DNA of 64,000 nucleotides from Slackia equolifaciens (GCF_003725995.1 NZ_QIBX01000001.1:186001-250000), one strand, 5' to 3'; counted from the stretch's first letter, positions 44,880 through 53,424 are shown. Program-made: numbers and translations. Notes: generated from the letters alone by a model not told the origin.

Positions 44880-45386
44880 CTAGGCAACGCTGAACGTCGC
44901 TTCTGCCAGAACGGTGTCATCGAACGAGATGAGCTCAGACACCTCCACAGTGATGTCGGACTGATCGTCAAGGACATATGCCAGACCATACGATGTGCCC
45001 GCCCCGGGCTTCACCTCTGCCATATACCCATCGCCCTCAATATCCTCAGACACGACGGCAGGCTCAAGCTGAACGCCATTCTGGAACACCTTGGCATTGA
45101 GCGCCACGGCCGCGCTCGTAGCCTCCTCAGAGTTATTGACCCAGCTATACGTCACAACAACGGCGGGATTGCCCTCGTAATCCTCCATCACTTCGGCGCC
45201 GTCAATGGTCACCTCGTAGTCGGAAGCAGGAGCCTCCTCAGCAGACTCCGCAGCCTCGGTGGCACCCTCGGTTTGAGCGCTCTCGTTGTCCGCAGAGGCC
45301 GCCGGCTCATCCCCGCCGCAGCCGAAAAGACCCAGGCACCCCGTCAAAGCAATCGTGCTGGCAATTGCGATAACACGTTTCTTCAT
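44880..45386 (-). CDS. DUF5067-type lipoprotein
   Basis: A 168-residue exported lipoprotein. The lipobox GLFGCGG follows a normal signal peptide, then an acidic Ala/Glu/Ser linker (30-55) and a beta-rich domain containing EDYEGNPAVVVTYSWVNNSE, the hallmark of DUF5067, a probable extracellular immunoglobulin-like domain. Function is unknown. AAAGGAG precedes the ATG. It lies between the HTH and DUF4190 genes of the kinase cluster. Confidence 0.85.
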   Translation of the reverse strand: MKKRVIAIASTIALTGCLGLFGCGGDEPAASADNESAQTEGATEAAESAEEAPASDYEVTIDGAEVMEDYEGNPAVVVTYSWVNNSEEATSAAVALNAKVFQNGVQLEPAVVSEDIEGDGYMAEVKPGAGTSYGLAYVLDDQSDITVEVSELISFDDTVLAEATFSVA

Positions 45387-45483
45387 CCCTAAACTCCTTT
45401 AATCAAAATCATGAATCCCGAAGCACGCCAGCTCAGACGCGCACCACGAACCGTCTTTCGTGACTCTTCAAGCTAATGCCCCG

Positions 45484-45768
45484 CTAAGAAAGCGCTGCGG
45501 CGAACAAGCTTTGCGTGGCAAGAACGATAACGCACGCAATGATGTTGATGATGAGCGCAGCAACAGCCAACCCTTTGCCCGTGCTTTTGCCCCGACTGGC
45601 AGCAACCGTTCCAATGATTGAAAACACCAGACCCAATACGCCCACGATGAACGATAGATTGTTAACGATGGGCACCCATGAACTGATGAGGGCGAAAATG
45701 CCTAGAACAAGCCCTACGACCGCCATTGCCGATACGCCTTTTGGCGCCTGATTAACCGCCGAATTCAT
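45484..45768 (-). CDS. Small DUF4190-type membrane protein
   Basis: A 94-residue protein with two to three hydrophobic segments: AVVGLVLGIFALISSWVPIV, LSFIVGVLGLVFSIIGTVAAS and VAALIINIIACVIVLATQSL, with a GRGKSTGKG-like basic loop (SRGKSTGKG). This is the DUF4190 pattern, of unknown function. AGGAGAG lies nine bases before the ATG. Confidence 0.82.
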   Translation of the reverse strand: MNSAVNQAPKGVSAMAVVGLVLGIFALISSWVPIVNNLSFIVGVLGLVFSIIGTVAASRGKSTGKGLAVAALIINIIACVIVLATQSLFAAALS

Positions 45769-45938
45769 CCGAATTACTCTCCTAGCCTACGCGCATTAAC
45801 CTGCTCCTCGCGAGAACGCATCTAATGCTAGGGAATCGAACGGGCGATTTCATTAGCTGCCAGCTAATATCTGGCGTAAGGTTTTTGGGGATTTCCCATA
45901 CATGATGAGGCGAAAGAAGCCGAAGCCGCGATTGTGCG

Positions 45939-46865
45939 CTACGGCTCCAACACATTCGCACGTTCGGAAAGATGGTCGAGAGCTTCTTCCTGCGTAAGAG
46001 AGCCCTCATCGACGTATTCCCGCAGCGTCTGACGATAGAGGTCCCAAGGCGTTAGACCGTCTTGATCCTGCGCCGTAATATCGGCTCCCGCAGAAAGCAG
46101 CAGGTCGATAGCCGCATCGGTATCGTCGAGAGTCGCACTGCTTTTGTCAGACCCCAAACCAAGAGTGCAAAGATCCGTGCAGGCATTGTGCAGCGGCGTC
46201 CTGCCCCATGCATCTGCCACGTTAGCATCGGCGCCATTGTCCAACAACAGTTCAACCATATCCAGCGAGCTGAACGAGATAGACGTCGCCATGATCAGGG
46301 CGTATTCGGAATCGGCTGCGTTGCCTTCTGTGTCATATCGCACAAGCGGCTCATTCAGATCGATCGTCCTGCCCTTGTCGTGCGCATCGGCAAGCACCAC
46401 CTCGGCACACTCCGCATCGCCATAGGTTATCGCCGTACGAAGCAGATTTCGATACGATTCGGCGCCCTCGTCGCCCAGCTGCAAATCGGAAGCGTCGAGC
46501 GCTTGATCAAGGCGCTCTAGGTCATGGCCCACGATGGCGACCGAGCAATCGTCATAATCAGTGGTCAGGCCTGCATACGTCGCAGGAATGAATACTGCTA
46601 CCGCCATAAACACCAGAATCGGAACACTGACCGCATAGAACACTATCGGGAGCGCGATGAGCCCGCCGAGCTTTTTACCTTGCGCCCGACGTTTTTTGGT
46701 ACGCGCGGCGAACACGATAGTAAGCACGACGGCAGCGAGGAAAAGCGCGACAGCCGCCAAGAAGATGAACGCGAAAAATCCCATTGCGCCCAGCATAACC
46801 AACACGCTTATTCCGCCCATGTCAGCCCCGTCCATTCGTCGAATTCGTTGACCGTAGTAAACCAT
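45939..46865 (-). CDS. Membrane protein with ankyrin repeats
   Basis: About 308 residues. Two hydrophobic segments (about 20-45 and 65-95) flank a basic TKKRRAQGKK loop. The remainder contains ankyrin units: MVELLLDNGADANVADAWGR / TPLHNA and AIDLLLSAGADITAQDQDG / LTPWD, with two diverged ones before. Ankyrin repeats mediate protein binding. It is the first gene of the kinase cluster. The start is uncertain: 46865, 46835 or 46820 are all possible; the last has GGACGGGG upstream. Confidence 0.8.
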   Translation of the reverse strand: MVYYGQRIRRMDGADMGGISVLVMLGAMGFFAFIFLAAVALFLAAVVLTIVFAARTKKRRAQGKKLGGLIALPIVFYAVSVPILVFMAVAVFIPATYAGLTTDYDDCSVAIVGHDLERLDQALDASDLQLGDEGAESYRNLLRTAITYGDAECAEVVLADAHDKGRTIDLNEPLVRYDTEGNAADSEYALIMATSISFSSLDMVELLLDNGADANVADAWGRTPLHNACTDLCTLGLGSDKSSATLDDTDAAIDLLLSAGADITAQDQDGLTPWDLYRQTLREYVDEGSLTQEEALDHLSERANVLEP

Positions 46866-47032
46866 TATCCCACCATATAGGGCAACGCGAATCGGAATAA
46901 GCCGATTTCGTGCATGGCAAGCGTCAGCCCGTGACATATCTGCGGCATGAAGTTGGGATCATCGATGCCTATTGCCGGCAAGGCGGCGAGGCATTTTCCG
47001 GGGCTTGCGGGCGAAGCTCACCAAGGGTGTCG

Positions 47033-47064
47033 CACAAAAAGGGTCGACCGAATCCGGTCGACCC
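47033..47064 (-). terminator. Terminator of the gatCAB operon
   Basis: Perfect 10-bp stem GGGTCGACCG (47041-47050) and CGGTCGACCC (47055-47064), loop AATC; on the minus strand TTTTTGTG follows. Confidence 0.92.
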
Positions 47065-47112
47065 GTAACACGCGCATTCAGACGACACGCGCCGCGTGTG
47101 CTGTGCCGATTG

Positions 47113-48708
47113 CTATTCAGCCAGCTTTTTCGCCAACAGCTGGTTGATCATCTTGGGATTGCCCTGACCGCGCATCTCTTTCATGCACTGGCCCACGAAG
47201 AATCCGATGAGCTTTGCGTTGCCTTCCTTGTAGCGCGCCACCTCGTCGGGATGTGCAGCGATAACGGCATCGACCACGGCTTCGATAGCGCCGGTATCGC
47301 TCACCTGTTTCATGCCGCGCTCGTCCACGATAGCGACAGGGTCTTTATCCTCGTCGAACACGGCGGCAAGCACTTCACGACCCTGCTTGGACGAAATAGC
47401 GTCATCGGCAAGCAGGCGCACCAGCTCGATGGCCCGCTCGGGAGTGAGCGGACAATCCAGCAGGTCGAACGACGCATCGGCGTTCATGCGGGCGCTGATG
47501 TCGTTAAGCACGAGATTCGCAAGCGGTTTGGCGAGTTTCTTTGCATCTTTTCCGGCAACTCCCATTGCCTGCTCAAAGAAGCCTGCGGTCGCACGGTGCT
47601 CCACCAGATGGCGCGCATCATACGGAATGAGTCCCCAGGTCTCCTCGAATCGCTTGGCCTTTTGGTCGGGCAGCTCGGGCAGCTTGGCGCGCACGCCCTC
47701 GATGAATTCATCGGTGAGATCGTAAGGCGCCAGGTCGGGCTCAGGGAACAGGCGATAATCGTCGGCCGTCTCCTTTACGCGCATCACGATGGTGCGCTTG
47801 GCGGAAGGATCCCAATGGCGGGTTTCCTGATAAATGGTACCGCCCTCTTCAAGCACCTCAGCCTGACGGCAGATCTCATACGCCAGTCCATCGTGGAGGT
47901 TCTTGAAGCTGTTCATGTTCTTGAGCTCGGTCTTGGTGCCGAACTCCTTAGACCCGCGGCGGCGCAGGCTCACGTTGCCGTCGCAGCGTAGGCTGCCTTC
48001 CTCCATCGAGCAATCGGAAATGCCGATGGCCAGATAAATCTGACGCAGCTTCTGCATGAACAGGCGTGCTTCTTCGGGCGTACGCAAATCGGGCTCGGTC
48101 ACCAGCTCGATGAGCGGCGTGCCCGCGCGGTTGTAGTCAACCAGGGAGTGCGTGGCACCTGCAATGCGGCCCTCGTCGCCGCCGATGTGCACCATTTTGC
48201 CGGCGTCTTCCTCCATATGGATGCGCGTGATGCCCACGTGCGCCACATAGCCGTCCTCGGTGCGCGTGACGTTTGCCGCCGTGGTGCCGGGCGCGCCGCT
48301 CTCACCGGGCTTGAGATTGCCCAGGTCGATGCGCTCCTTGGCACCGGGACCATCCACCTGCAAATCGAGATGGCCGCGCATGCAGAAGGCGATAGGCCCC
48401 TGCGTGGTCTGAAAGTTCTTCGCCATGTCGGGATACATGTAGTTCTTGCGGTAGAACATCGAGTGCTTTTCGATGTCGCAGTTGGTGGCAAGGCCGGCCA
48501 GCACGATGGATTCAATGGCAGCCTTGTTAGGCACCGGAAGCGCACCGGGAAGCCCCAGGCACACCGGGCAGGTGTGCGTGTTGGGCGCGGCGCCGAACTC
48601 CAGCTTGCAGCCGCAGAACATCTTGGTGGTGAGCGTGGTCAGCTCGGCATGAATCTCCAGGCCGATGACCGCTTCCCAGTCTTGCAACACATCTTCGAGC
48701 TTGCGCAT
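47113..48708 (-). CDS. gatB: Asp-tRNA(Asn)/Glu-tRNA(Gln) amidotransferase subunit B
   Basis: The tRNA-binding and kinase-like subunit of GatCAB, which converts misacylated Glu-tRNA(Gln) or Asp-tRNA(Asn). The 531-residue protein begins WEAVIGLEIHAEL and has the Zn-site region MFCGCKLEF...CPVCLGLPGALPVPN, RKNYMYPDMAKNFQ, and the C-terminal GatB/YqeY domain ending FFVGQCMKEMRGQGNPKMIN. The ribosome site for the ATG at 48708 is weak. It follows gatA across a 157-bp gap that contains a palindromic repeat. Confidence 0.97.
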   Translation of the reverse strand: MRKLEDVLQDWEAVIGLEIHAELTTLTTKMFCGCKLEFGAAPNTHTCPVCLGLPGALPVPNKAAIESIVLAGLATNCDIEKHSMFYRKNYMYPDMAKNFQTTQGPIAFCMRGHLDLQVDGPGAKERIDLGNLKPGESGAPGTTAANVTRTEDGYVAHVGITRIHMEEDAGKMVHIGGDEGRIAGATHSLVDYNRAGTPLIELVTEPDLRTPEEARLFMQKLRQIYLAIGISDCSMEEGSLRCDGNVSLRRRGSKEFGTKTELKNMNSFKNLHDGLAYEICRQAEVLEEGGTIYQETRHWDPSAKRTIVMRVKETADDYRLFPEPDLAPYDLTDEFIEGVRAKLPELPDQKAKRFEETWGLIPYDARHLVEHRATAGFFEQAMGVAGKDAKKLAKPLANLVLNDISARMNADASFDLLDCPLTPERAIELVRLLADDAISSKQGREVLAAVFDEDKDPVAIVDERGMKQVSDTGAIEAVVDAVIAAHPDEVARYKEGNAKLIGFFVGQCMKEMRGQGNPKMINQLLAKKLAE

Positions 48709-48771
48709 AAGTACGTGCTTTCTACTCGTCCGCGGAAGGCCTCGACATCATTCAGTCGCTCAGACAGTCCT

Positions 48772-48820
48772 GCTCGCTCGAAAGCCACATTGAGTGGCTT
48801 TCGGCTCGTGCGGAACTCGC
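48772..48820. repeat. Palindromic REP-like repeat, copy 1
   Basis: Between gatB and gatA: ACAGTCCTGCTCGC, then a perfect hairpin CGAAAGCCAC-ATTGA-GTGGCTTTCG (48779-48803), then GCTCGTGCGGAACTCGC. The flanks closely match copy 2 at 56064-56120 inside recQ, while the stem bases have changed in a compensating way. Confidence 0.6.
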
Positions 48821-48865
48821 TTTGTGAACGACGCCGAGTCCTTCCGCTGCGTTAACAGAATCGCT

Positions 48866-50359
48866 TTAGCCCTCTGTCGGACAAAAGCCCGGCGCGACGG
48901 GCGCTTTGCCATAAGTGGCCTCAAGCGCCGCCGCCACGCGGAACATGTTCTCGTCTTTGAACGCGGGCGAAATAACCTGCATGCCCACGGGCAGGCCACT
49001 CTCCTCACCCAAACCGCACGGCACGCTCATGCCACCGTTGCCAGCGATGTTGATGGAGATGGTGAACATGTCCGAAAGATACATGGTTGCAGGATCGCTA
49101 ATCTCGCCAAACTTGAACGCGGTGCGTGGGCTTGCTGGAGCCAGGATGGCGTCGCAACGCTCGAACGCCTGCACGTAGTCCTGCGTGATAAGCGTTCGCA
49201 CCTGCTGCGCGGGATAGTAATACTGATCGTACACGCCGGCGGAAAGCAGATAGCTGCCCAGAAGGATGCGACGCTTGGCCTCCATGCCAAAGCCCGCCGC
49301 ACGGCTTGCCTCGTATTGGCTGCCCAAATCCTTGTGGCCCGGGTCGGCATAGCCGTAGCGCACCGAATCGAAGCGCGCCAGATTGGAGAACGCCTCGCAC
49401 GGCCCTAGCACGTAGTAGGCGCTAATGGCGGCGTTTGCATGCGGAAGCTCAACCTCCACGATTTCGGCGCCCGCGTCCTCGAGCACGTGGGCCGCCTCCT
49501 CGAGCTTTGTGCGCACCTCAGGAGCAAGACCGGGGGCATCCATGAACGCGCGAACCAGGCCGACGCGCATGCCGCGCACGCTTTCGGCGCCCTGGGCGAT
49601 AGCACCCAAGAAGTCGGTTTCAACCTGCTGCGACGTGCAATCGCGCGGGTCATGCTTGCAGATGGCCTGCATGGCGAAGGCTGCGTCCTCAACACTGCGA
49701 GCAAACGGGCCCACCTGGTCGAGCGAGCTGCCGAACGCCACCACGCCGTAGCGCGAGACCATGCCGTACGTAGGCTTCACGCCCACGATGCCGCAAAAGC
49801 TGGCAGGCTGGCGGATGGATCCACCGGTATCGCTTCCCAGCGTGACGCATGCCATGCCGGCCGCCACCGCCGCCGCGCTTCCGCCCGAGCTTCCGCCTGG
49901 CACGCGCTCCAGATCCCACGGGTTGTGCGTGGGTCCGAACGCGGAGGTTTCGGTGGACGAGCCAAACGCGAACTCGTCCATATTGAGCTTGCCCAGCGGG
50001 ATACCGCCGGCTTCAAGCATATCTTCTACGCATGTAGCCGTGTAGGGCGAAACGTAGTTTTCCAACATGCGCGACGAGCACGTGGTGTGAGTGCCTTTAA
50101 GATTGAGGTTGTCCTTGAACGCCACGGGCACGCCGGCAAGCGGGCCCATCTGGTCGAACGTGCCGTTTGACACGGCGGCATCAACCTGGGCCGCGGCATC
50201 GAGCGCTGCCTGCTCGGTCACTTCCAGAAACGCATGCACGCGTCCGTCTTGCGCAGCAATGTGGGCAAGCGACTCCTGCGCCAGCTCACGGGCGGAGAAA
50301 TCTCCTGCTGCAAGGCCTGCGCGAATCTGGCGCACGCCCATCTCAAAAACGTTTGCCAT
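48866..50359 (-). CDS. gatA: Asp-tRNA(Asn)/Glu-tRNA(Gln) amidotransferase subunit A
   Basis: The glutaminase subunit of GatCAB, an amidase-signature enzyme of 497 residues. The catalytic triad is Lys82 (FKDN), Ser157 in VPGGSSGGSAAA and Ser181 in DTGGSIRQPASFCG. Its ATG shares one base with the gatC stop (TAATG), so translation is probably coupled. Gene order gatC-gatA-gatB is the common bacterial one and implies indirect synthesis of Gln- and/or Asn-tRNA. Confidence 0.97.
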   Translation of the reverse strand: MANVFEMGVRQIRAGLAAGDFSARELAQESLAHIAAQDGRVHAFLEVTEQAALDAAAQVDAAVSNGTFDQMGPLAGVPVAFKDNLNLKGTHTTCSSRMLENYVSPYTATCVEDMLEAGGIPLGKLNMDEFAFGSSTETSAFGPTHNPWDLERVPGGSSGGSAAAVAAGMACVTLGSDTGGSIRQPASFCGIVGVKPTYGMVSRYGVVAFGSSLDQVGPFARSVEDAAFAMQAICKHDPRDCTSQQVETDFLGAIAQGAESVRGMRVGLVRAFMDAPGLAPEVRTKLEEAAHVLEDAGAEIVEVELPHANAAISAYYVLGPCEAFSNLARFDSVRYGYADPGHKDLGSQYEASRAAGFGMEAKRRILLGSYLLSAGVYDQYYYPAQQVRTLITQDYVQAFERCDAILAPASPRTAFKFGEISDPATMYLSDMFTISINIAGNGGMSVPCGLGEESGLPVGMQVISPAFKDENMFRVAAALEATYGKAPVAPGFCPTEG

Positions 50360-50667
50360 TATGCATCGCCTCCGCCCAGAATCGCCGGAATAAGGAAGCT
50401 GCCGTCCTGTTGCTTGGGGGCGTTGGCAAGCGCCTCGTCCTGTGTGAACGAGGGCTGCTCCTCATCCTCGCGCATCACGTTGGACAAGCTTCCAATGGGG
50501 TGGAACGTGGGCTCCACGCCCTCAAGATTAAACTGCCTGATAGGCTGTAGCGTGTCGATGATGCTGTTTAAGTCCTCGGTCATCTGGACAAGTTCCCGCT
50601 CGTCCAGGCCGACGCGTGCGTAAGCGGCCATGTCACGCACGTCTTTTTCGGTTACATATTGGGTCAT
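50359..50667 (-). CDS. gatC: Asp-tRNA(Asn)/Glu-tRNA(Gln) amidotransferase subunit C
   Basis: A 102-residue stabilising subunit. It begins with the typical KDVRDMAAYARVGLDEREL helix pair and ends in the extended tail LEGVEPTFHPIG...REDE that wraps around GatA. AGGAGG seven bases before the ATG at 50667 fixes the start; longer in-frame readings upstream are not supported. First gene of the operon. Confidence 0.94.
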   Translation of the reverse strand: MTQYVTEKDVRDMAAYARVGLDERELVQMTEDLNSIIDTLQPIRQFNLEGVEPTFHPIGSLSNVMREDEEQPSFTQDEALANAPKQQDGSFLIPAILGGGDA

Positions 50668-50943
50668 GAATAATCCTCCTACGCATGGGTGCGGCTCAAG
50701 CGGTAGCGCCTCGCGGAGCACATCGCGTAAACGGGCTGCACTCCCATCGTTGGGGGGCGAACGAAACATTGGTTTCACCCGCCCAGACAATAACCGCTTT
50801 ATCATAGCAAAGCGAAGCGCCCGATGCGCATCCTTCGGTTAAAGTCGCGCAAACTCCGCGACAAGCGTCCCAGTGCAAAAGGCGGATGGACTATGCGGGC
50901 ACTCACCATAAGATTGCTCGATGATCGACATGCAGCTCGAATG

Positions 50944-51216
50944 TCACACGAAACGAATGTCCAGACGCTTTCCCAGCCCCTTCGCAATGCGACCGAGAGT
51001 ACGCAAGGTTGCCCCGGAGGTGCCCGTTTCAATGCGACTAATGACGCGCTGGTCAACGCCCGAGGCCTCTGCGAGCTGGCTTTGGGAAAGACGAGCGGCG
51101 AGACGCGCCTCTATGACAGCCTTTCGGGCAAGGAATTCGGGCTCACCCGCCTCCCATTCCGCGCGAAATCCTGGATCTTGCAGCTGCTTTTCTAGATAGC
51201 GTTCAAAATCGTCCAT
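50944..51216 (-). CDS. HigA-like antitoxin (XRE helix-turn-helix)
   Basis: A 90-residue DNA-binding antitoxin. The HTH reads ARLSQSQLAEASGVDQRVIS followed by RIETGTSGATLRTLGRIAKG; the N-terminal helix (DDFERYLEKQLQDP) probably covers the toxin. GAGGAG five bases before the ATG at 51216 supports the start. It begins ten bases after the toxin stop, the toxin-first order of HigBA modules. It should repress its own promoter with or without toxin. Confidence 0.88.
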   Translation of the reverse strand: MDDFERYLEKQLQDPGFRAEWEAGEPEFLARKAVIEARLAARLSQSQLAEASGVDQRVISRIETGTSGATLRTLGRIAKGLGKRLDIRFV

Positions 51217-51226
51217 AAAGTTCTCC

Positions 51227-51586
51227 TCACGAGCATCCACCGCATCCATCATGCCGAGCGCAATAATCACGACGATAACGTTTAGCGCGTTCTATTTCAC
51301 TGCGCGGAGTTTTTCGACTTTTCTTTTCAAACCCATGGGTGAGAACCGCGCTGCCTTCATGGAAAAAGAAATAGAGCACTCTTCCCGTATCTCCCCCAAA
51401 CGTAGACCTCGGTTCGAAAATGCCATCTTCCAAATATTTGGATTCCGGCTCGCGAAGAGCATGCCCGTACGCTTTGAGAAGAGCGATGCTCCGCAACGTT
51501 TTCTCCCTGAGTTTTCGAGGCAGTCCATCCAGGTATTCTTCCACAGGAGCATTTCCGTTCACATTTTTGTAGAAGCGTATCTCCAT
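51227..51586 (-). CDS. HigB/RelE-family toxin (Gp49-like)
   Basis: A 119-residue predicted ribosome-dependent mRNA interferase. It starts MEIRFYKN, has PVEEYLDGLPRKLREKTLR, a central LEDGIFEPRSTFGGDTGRVLY and FFHEGSAVLTHGFEKKSRKTP, the standard signature of the phage-derived Gp49-like branch, with ERAKRYRRDY near the end. Catalytic residues in this group vary, so activity is inferred from family. It directly follows a 24-codon leader ORF and precedes the antitoxin. The start at 51586 has only a modest ribosome site, which suggests coupling to the leader. Confidence 0.88.
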   Translation of the reverse strand: MEIRFYKNVNGNAPVEEYLDGLPRKLREKTLRSIALLKAYGHALREPESKYLEDGIFEPRSTFGGDTGRVLYFFFHEGSAVLTHGFEKKSRKTPRSEIERAKRYRRDYCARHDGCGGCS

Positions 51587-51591
51587 AGCGA

Positions 51592-51666
51592 TCACCGCTT
51601 CGACACGAACGATTTTACTATTAGATAGTAGTAAAAGCGAGACCGAACGCATAATTTGCAACTCAT
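51592..51666 (-). CDS. 24-codon leader ORF upstream of the toxin
   Basis: A small ORF with a better ribosome site (AAAGGGG, five bases before ATG) than the toxin gene itself. It encodes a basic, Tyr-containing peptide (MSCKLCVRSRFYYY...) and stops six bases before the toxin ATG. The short distance favours translational coupling. It contains the inverted repeat TTTTACTA/TAGTAAAA. Whether the peptide has a role of its own is unknown. Confidence 0.5.
   Translation of the reverse strand: MSCKLCVRSRFYYYLIVKSFVSKR
51613..51636. promoter_or_regulatory. Inverted repeat in the toxin leader
   Basis: TTTTACTA (51613-51620) and TAGTAAAA (51629-51636) separated by eight bases. It lies within the leader ORF, 27-50 bp before the toxin start; antitoxin operator or RNA hairpin. 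Confidence 0.4.
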
Positions 51667-51739
51667 AATTGCCCCTTTCGCTGCCGACTCATTTTCGACT
51701 GTCCCACAAAACGTGGTTAGGGGCTTCCCAGTCATATCT

Positions 51740-51768
51740 ATAATAACGAACATATGTTCTTATTTCAA
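51740..51768 (-). promoter_or_regulatory. HigBA promoter with SOS-box-like palindrome in the spacer
   Basis: On the minus strand TTGAAA, 17 bases, TATTAT gives a good sigma-70-type promoter. The spacer holds GAACATATGTTC (51748-51759), a perfect palindrome fitting the Gram-positive LexA site pattern CGAAC-N4-GTTCG except at one outer base. Repression by LexA is inferred; the palindrome may instead bind the antitoxin. Confidence 0.55.
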
Positions 51769-51921
51769 GGCGCAATATGCCATGCCTTCGCGGCGACCGC
51801 ACCGAAGCGAGCGCCTGCCACGAAGTGCCGCCCGCTGCTTCATGGTTGACGGAAATGACGAAATTACCCGACAATCGCACGAGCTGAATCGTATTAGGCG
51901 CAGAAGCGCAAAGGAGAAAAC

Positions 51922-52413
51922 CTGGCCAGTCGCACCGACATAACGGACATCTATCGCCGCCACGTAAAGATGGTGTATCGGCTTGCGTACTCGTACCTGG
52001 GCTCGACGGCCGACGCGGAAGACGCTACGCAGAGCGTGTTCATGAAGCTGATAAACGCACCGCGAAGCTTTCAGAGCGTCGAGCATGAGAAGGCGTGGCT
52101 CATTCGATGCACGTCCAACCTGTGCAAAGACATGCTGAAAAGCGCTCGCGTCAAGCGCCGCGACGAGATGCCGGCAGACATGCCCGACGGCAACATTCGT
52201 GACGCGCACGAGTTCGACGACGTGACGCAGGCCGTGCTCTCCCTACCCGAGCGATACAAGGACTGCGTATACCTGCATTATTACGAAGGGTACAAAACCG
52301 ACGAAATCGCACGCATCACGGACACGCCGCCTTCCACAGTGCGCAACCGGTTGCGTGACGCCCGCGGAATGCTCAAAAGAACGCTAACGAAAGAAGGGAG
52401 GGATGCGCTATGA
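51922..52413 (+). CDS. ECF-type RNA polymerase sigma factor, probable CTG start
   Basis: A small sigma-70 family factor. Region 2 reads DITDIYRRHVKMVYRLAYSYLGSTADAEDATQSVFMKL; region 4 is the LSLPERYKDCVYLHYYEGYKTDEIARI / TPPSTVRNRLRDARGMLK helix-turn-helix. The first ATG (51970) would remove part of region 2; the frame extends 16 codons upstream to a CTG at 51922 with AAAGGAG five bases before it, so an unusual CTG start is proposed (163 residues). Its stop overlaps the anti-sigma ATG (ATGA). Confidence 0.87.
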   Translation: MASRTDITDIYRRHVKMVYRLAYSYLGSTADAEDATQSVFMKLINAPRSFQSVEHEKAWLIRCTSNLCKDMLKSARVKRRDEMPADMPDGNIRDAHEFDDVTQAVLSLPERYKDCVYLHYYEGYKTDEIARITDTPPSTVRNRLRDARGMLKRTLTKEGRDAL

Positions 52414-53255
52414 CCGGACGGTTCGACGACAAGAAACGCCGAGCGGAAGATGCGATGGAACGCGATCGCGCCTTAAGCGACGCCCCCCTGAACGCGCGCG
52501 TGCGCGAGGCCTACGAAAGAATGACGCCCAGCGTTCAGGCAGAAGAGCGCATGCTCGCCGCTTTGATCGCAGCGCAAGAGATGCAGGCGGAAAAGAGCGA
52601 AGAGGACGCGCGGAGCGCCGCAAATCACCAGCAAGCTCGCTTCGCCGACACGCAAGTCAACGCCGGATACAAAACGAACGGAGCAGCCGCGCATCGCAGG
52701 ATCCACGCCCAAGTGCGCCCCGCGCGAACGAAAGCCCAGCGAGCGGCGATTGCCCTCGCGGCATGCCTTGCAGCGGCTTTCATCGGCATCGGCGTGCTCG
52801 TGACCATGGGCCAGCCTTCCAGCATGCTAGGCGCAAGCGCCGGTTCGAGCCAGTCGGCAGCATCTTCGGCCGAAAACGAGAATCTGGAAGCGGCGCTGGA
52901 CGGTTCGGCGAACGAGGAAGCAAGCGCACCCGATTCCTCCGATTCAGCCAGCAGCTCGACGAACGCCGAAAGCGGCGAGCCCAACAGCACACTTCTCTCC
53001 TCCGACCAGGACGTTCGTTATCCCCATATTGCGCTTGATTCGGGTATCGAGCTTGAAATCGCGCATGACGAGTACGGCGTCGCAATTGCCGCCGCGCAAA
53101 GCGATATCGCAAGCAAACCACAAACGGCCACGGCTTCAAACGATCTGGGCGAGACCGCCGAATGCCACGTATACGAAAGTACAAGCGAAAGCCCCTACCC
53201 CTACGTGGTGTCTTTCGATGATTCAAGCCAGCTGTTTTTCGCGCAACCCGCATAG
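52410..53255 (+). CDS. Probable membrane anti-sigma factor
   Basis: A 281-residue single-pass membrane protein. A charged cytoplasmic N-terminal part (1-110) would hold the sigma factor, a membrane helix lies at about 112-133, and a Ser/Ala/Glu-rich linker leads to an external domain of about 70 residues. No zinc-binding HxxxCxxC motif is present. Recognition rests on overlap with the sigma gene and topology rather than on a family signature. It is followed by a VWA protein on the same strand, 169 bp away. Confidence 0.72.
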   Translation: MTGRFDDKKRRAEDAMERDRALSDAPLNARVREAYERMTPSVQAEERMLAALIAAQEMQAEKSEEDARSAANHQQARFADTQVNAGYKTNGAAAHRRIHAQVRPARTKAQRAAIALAACLAAAFIGIGVLVTMGQPSSMLGASAGSSQSAASSAENENLEAALDGSANEEASAPDSSDSASSSTNAESGEPNSTLLSSDQDVRYPHIALDSGIELEIAHDEYGVAIAAAQSDIASKPQTATASNDLGETAECHVYESTSESPYPYVVSFDDSSQLFFAQPA

Positions 53256-53424
53256 CCGATCAAACCCAAACCTCGGAGAAGGGCTGTGGCAGAGCAGCGA
53301 CCGCCCCAAACCCTGAACAGGCGCTGCGACAAAGAAACAAAACTTAATTCCTGCCCCTCTCGCCCGACAAAATCGCACGCTCAATCGTATTCCCCATAAA
53401 GCGGTCAACGCGAAAGGGGATGCC

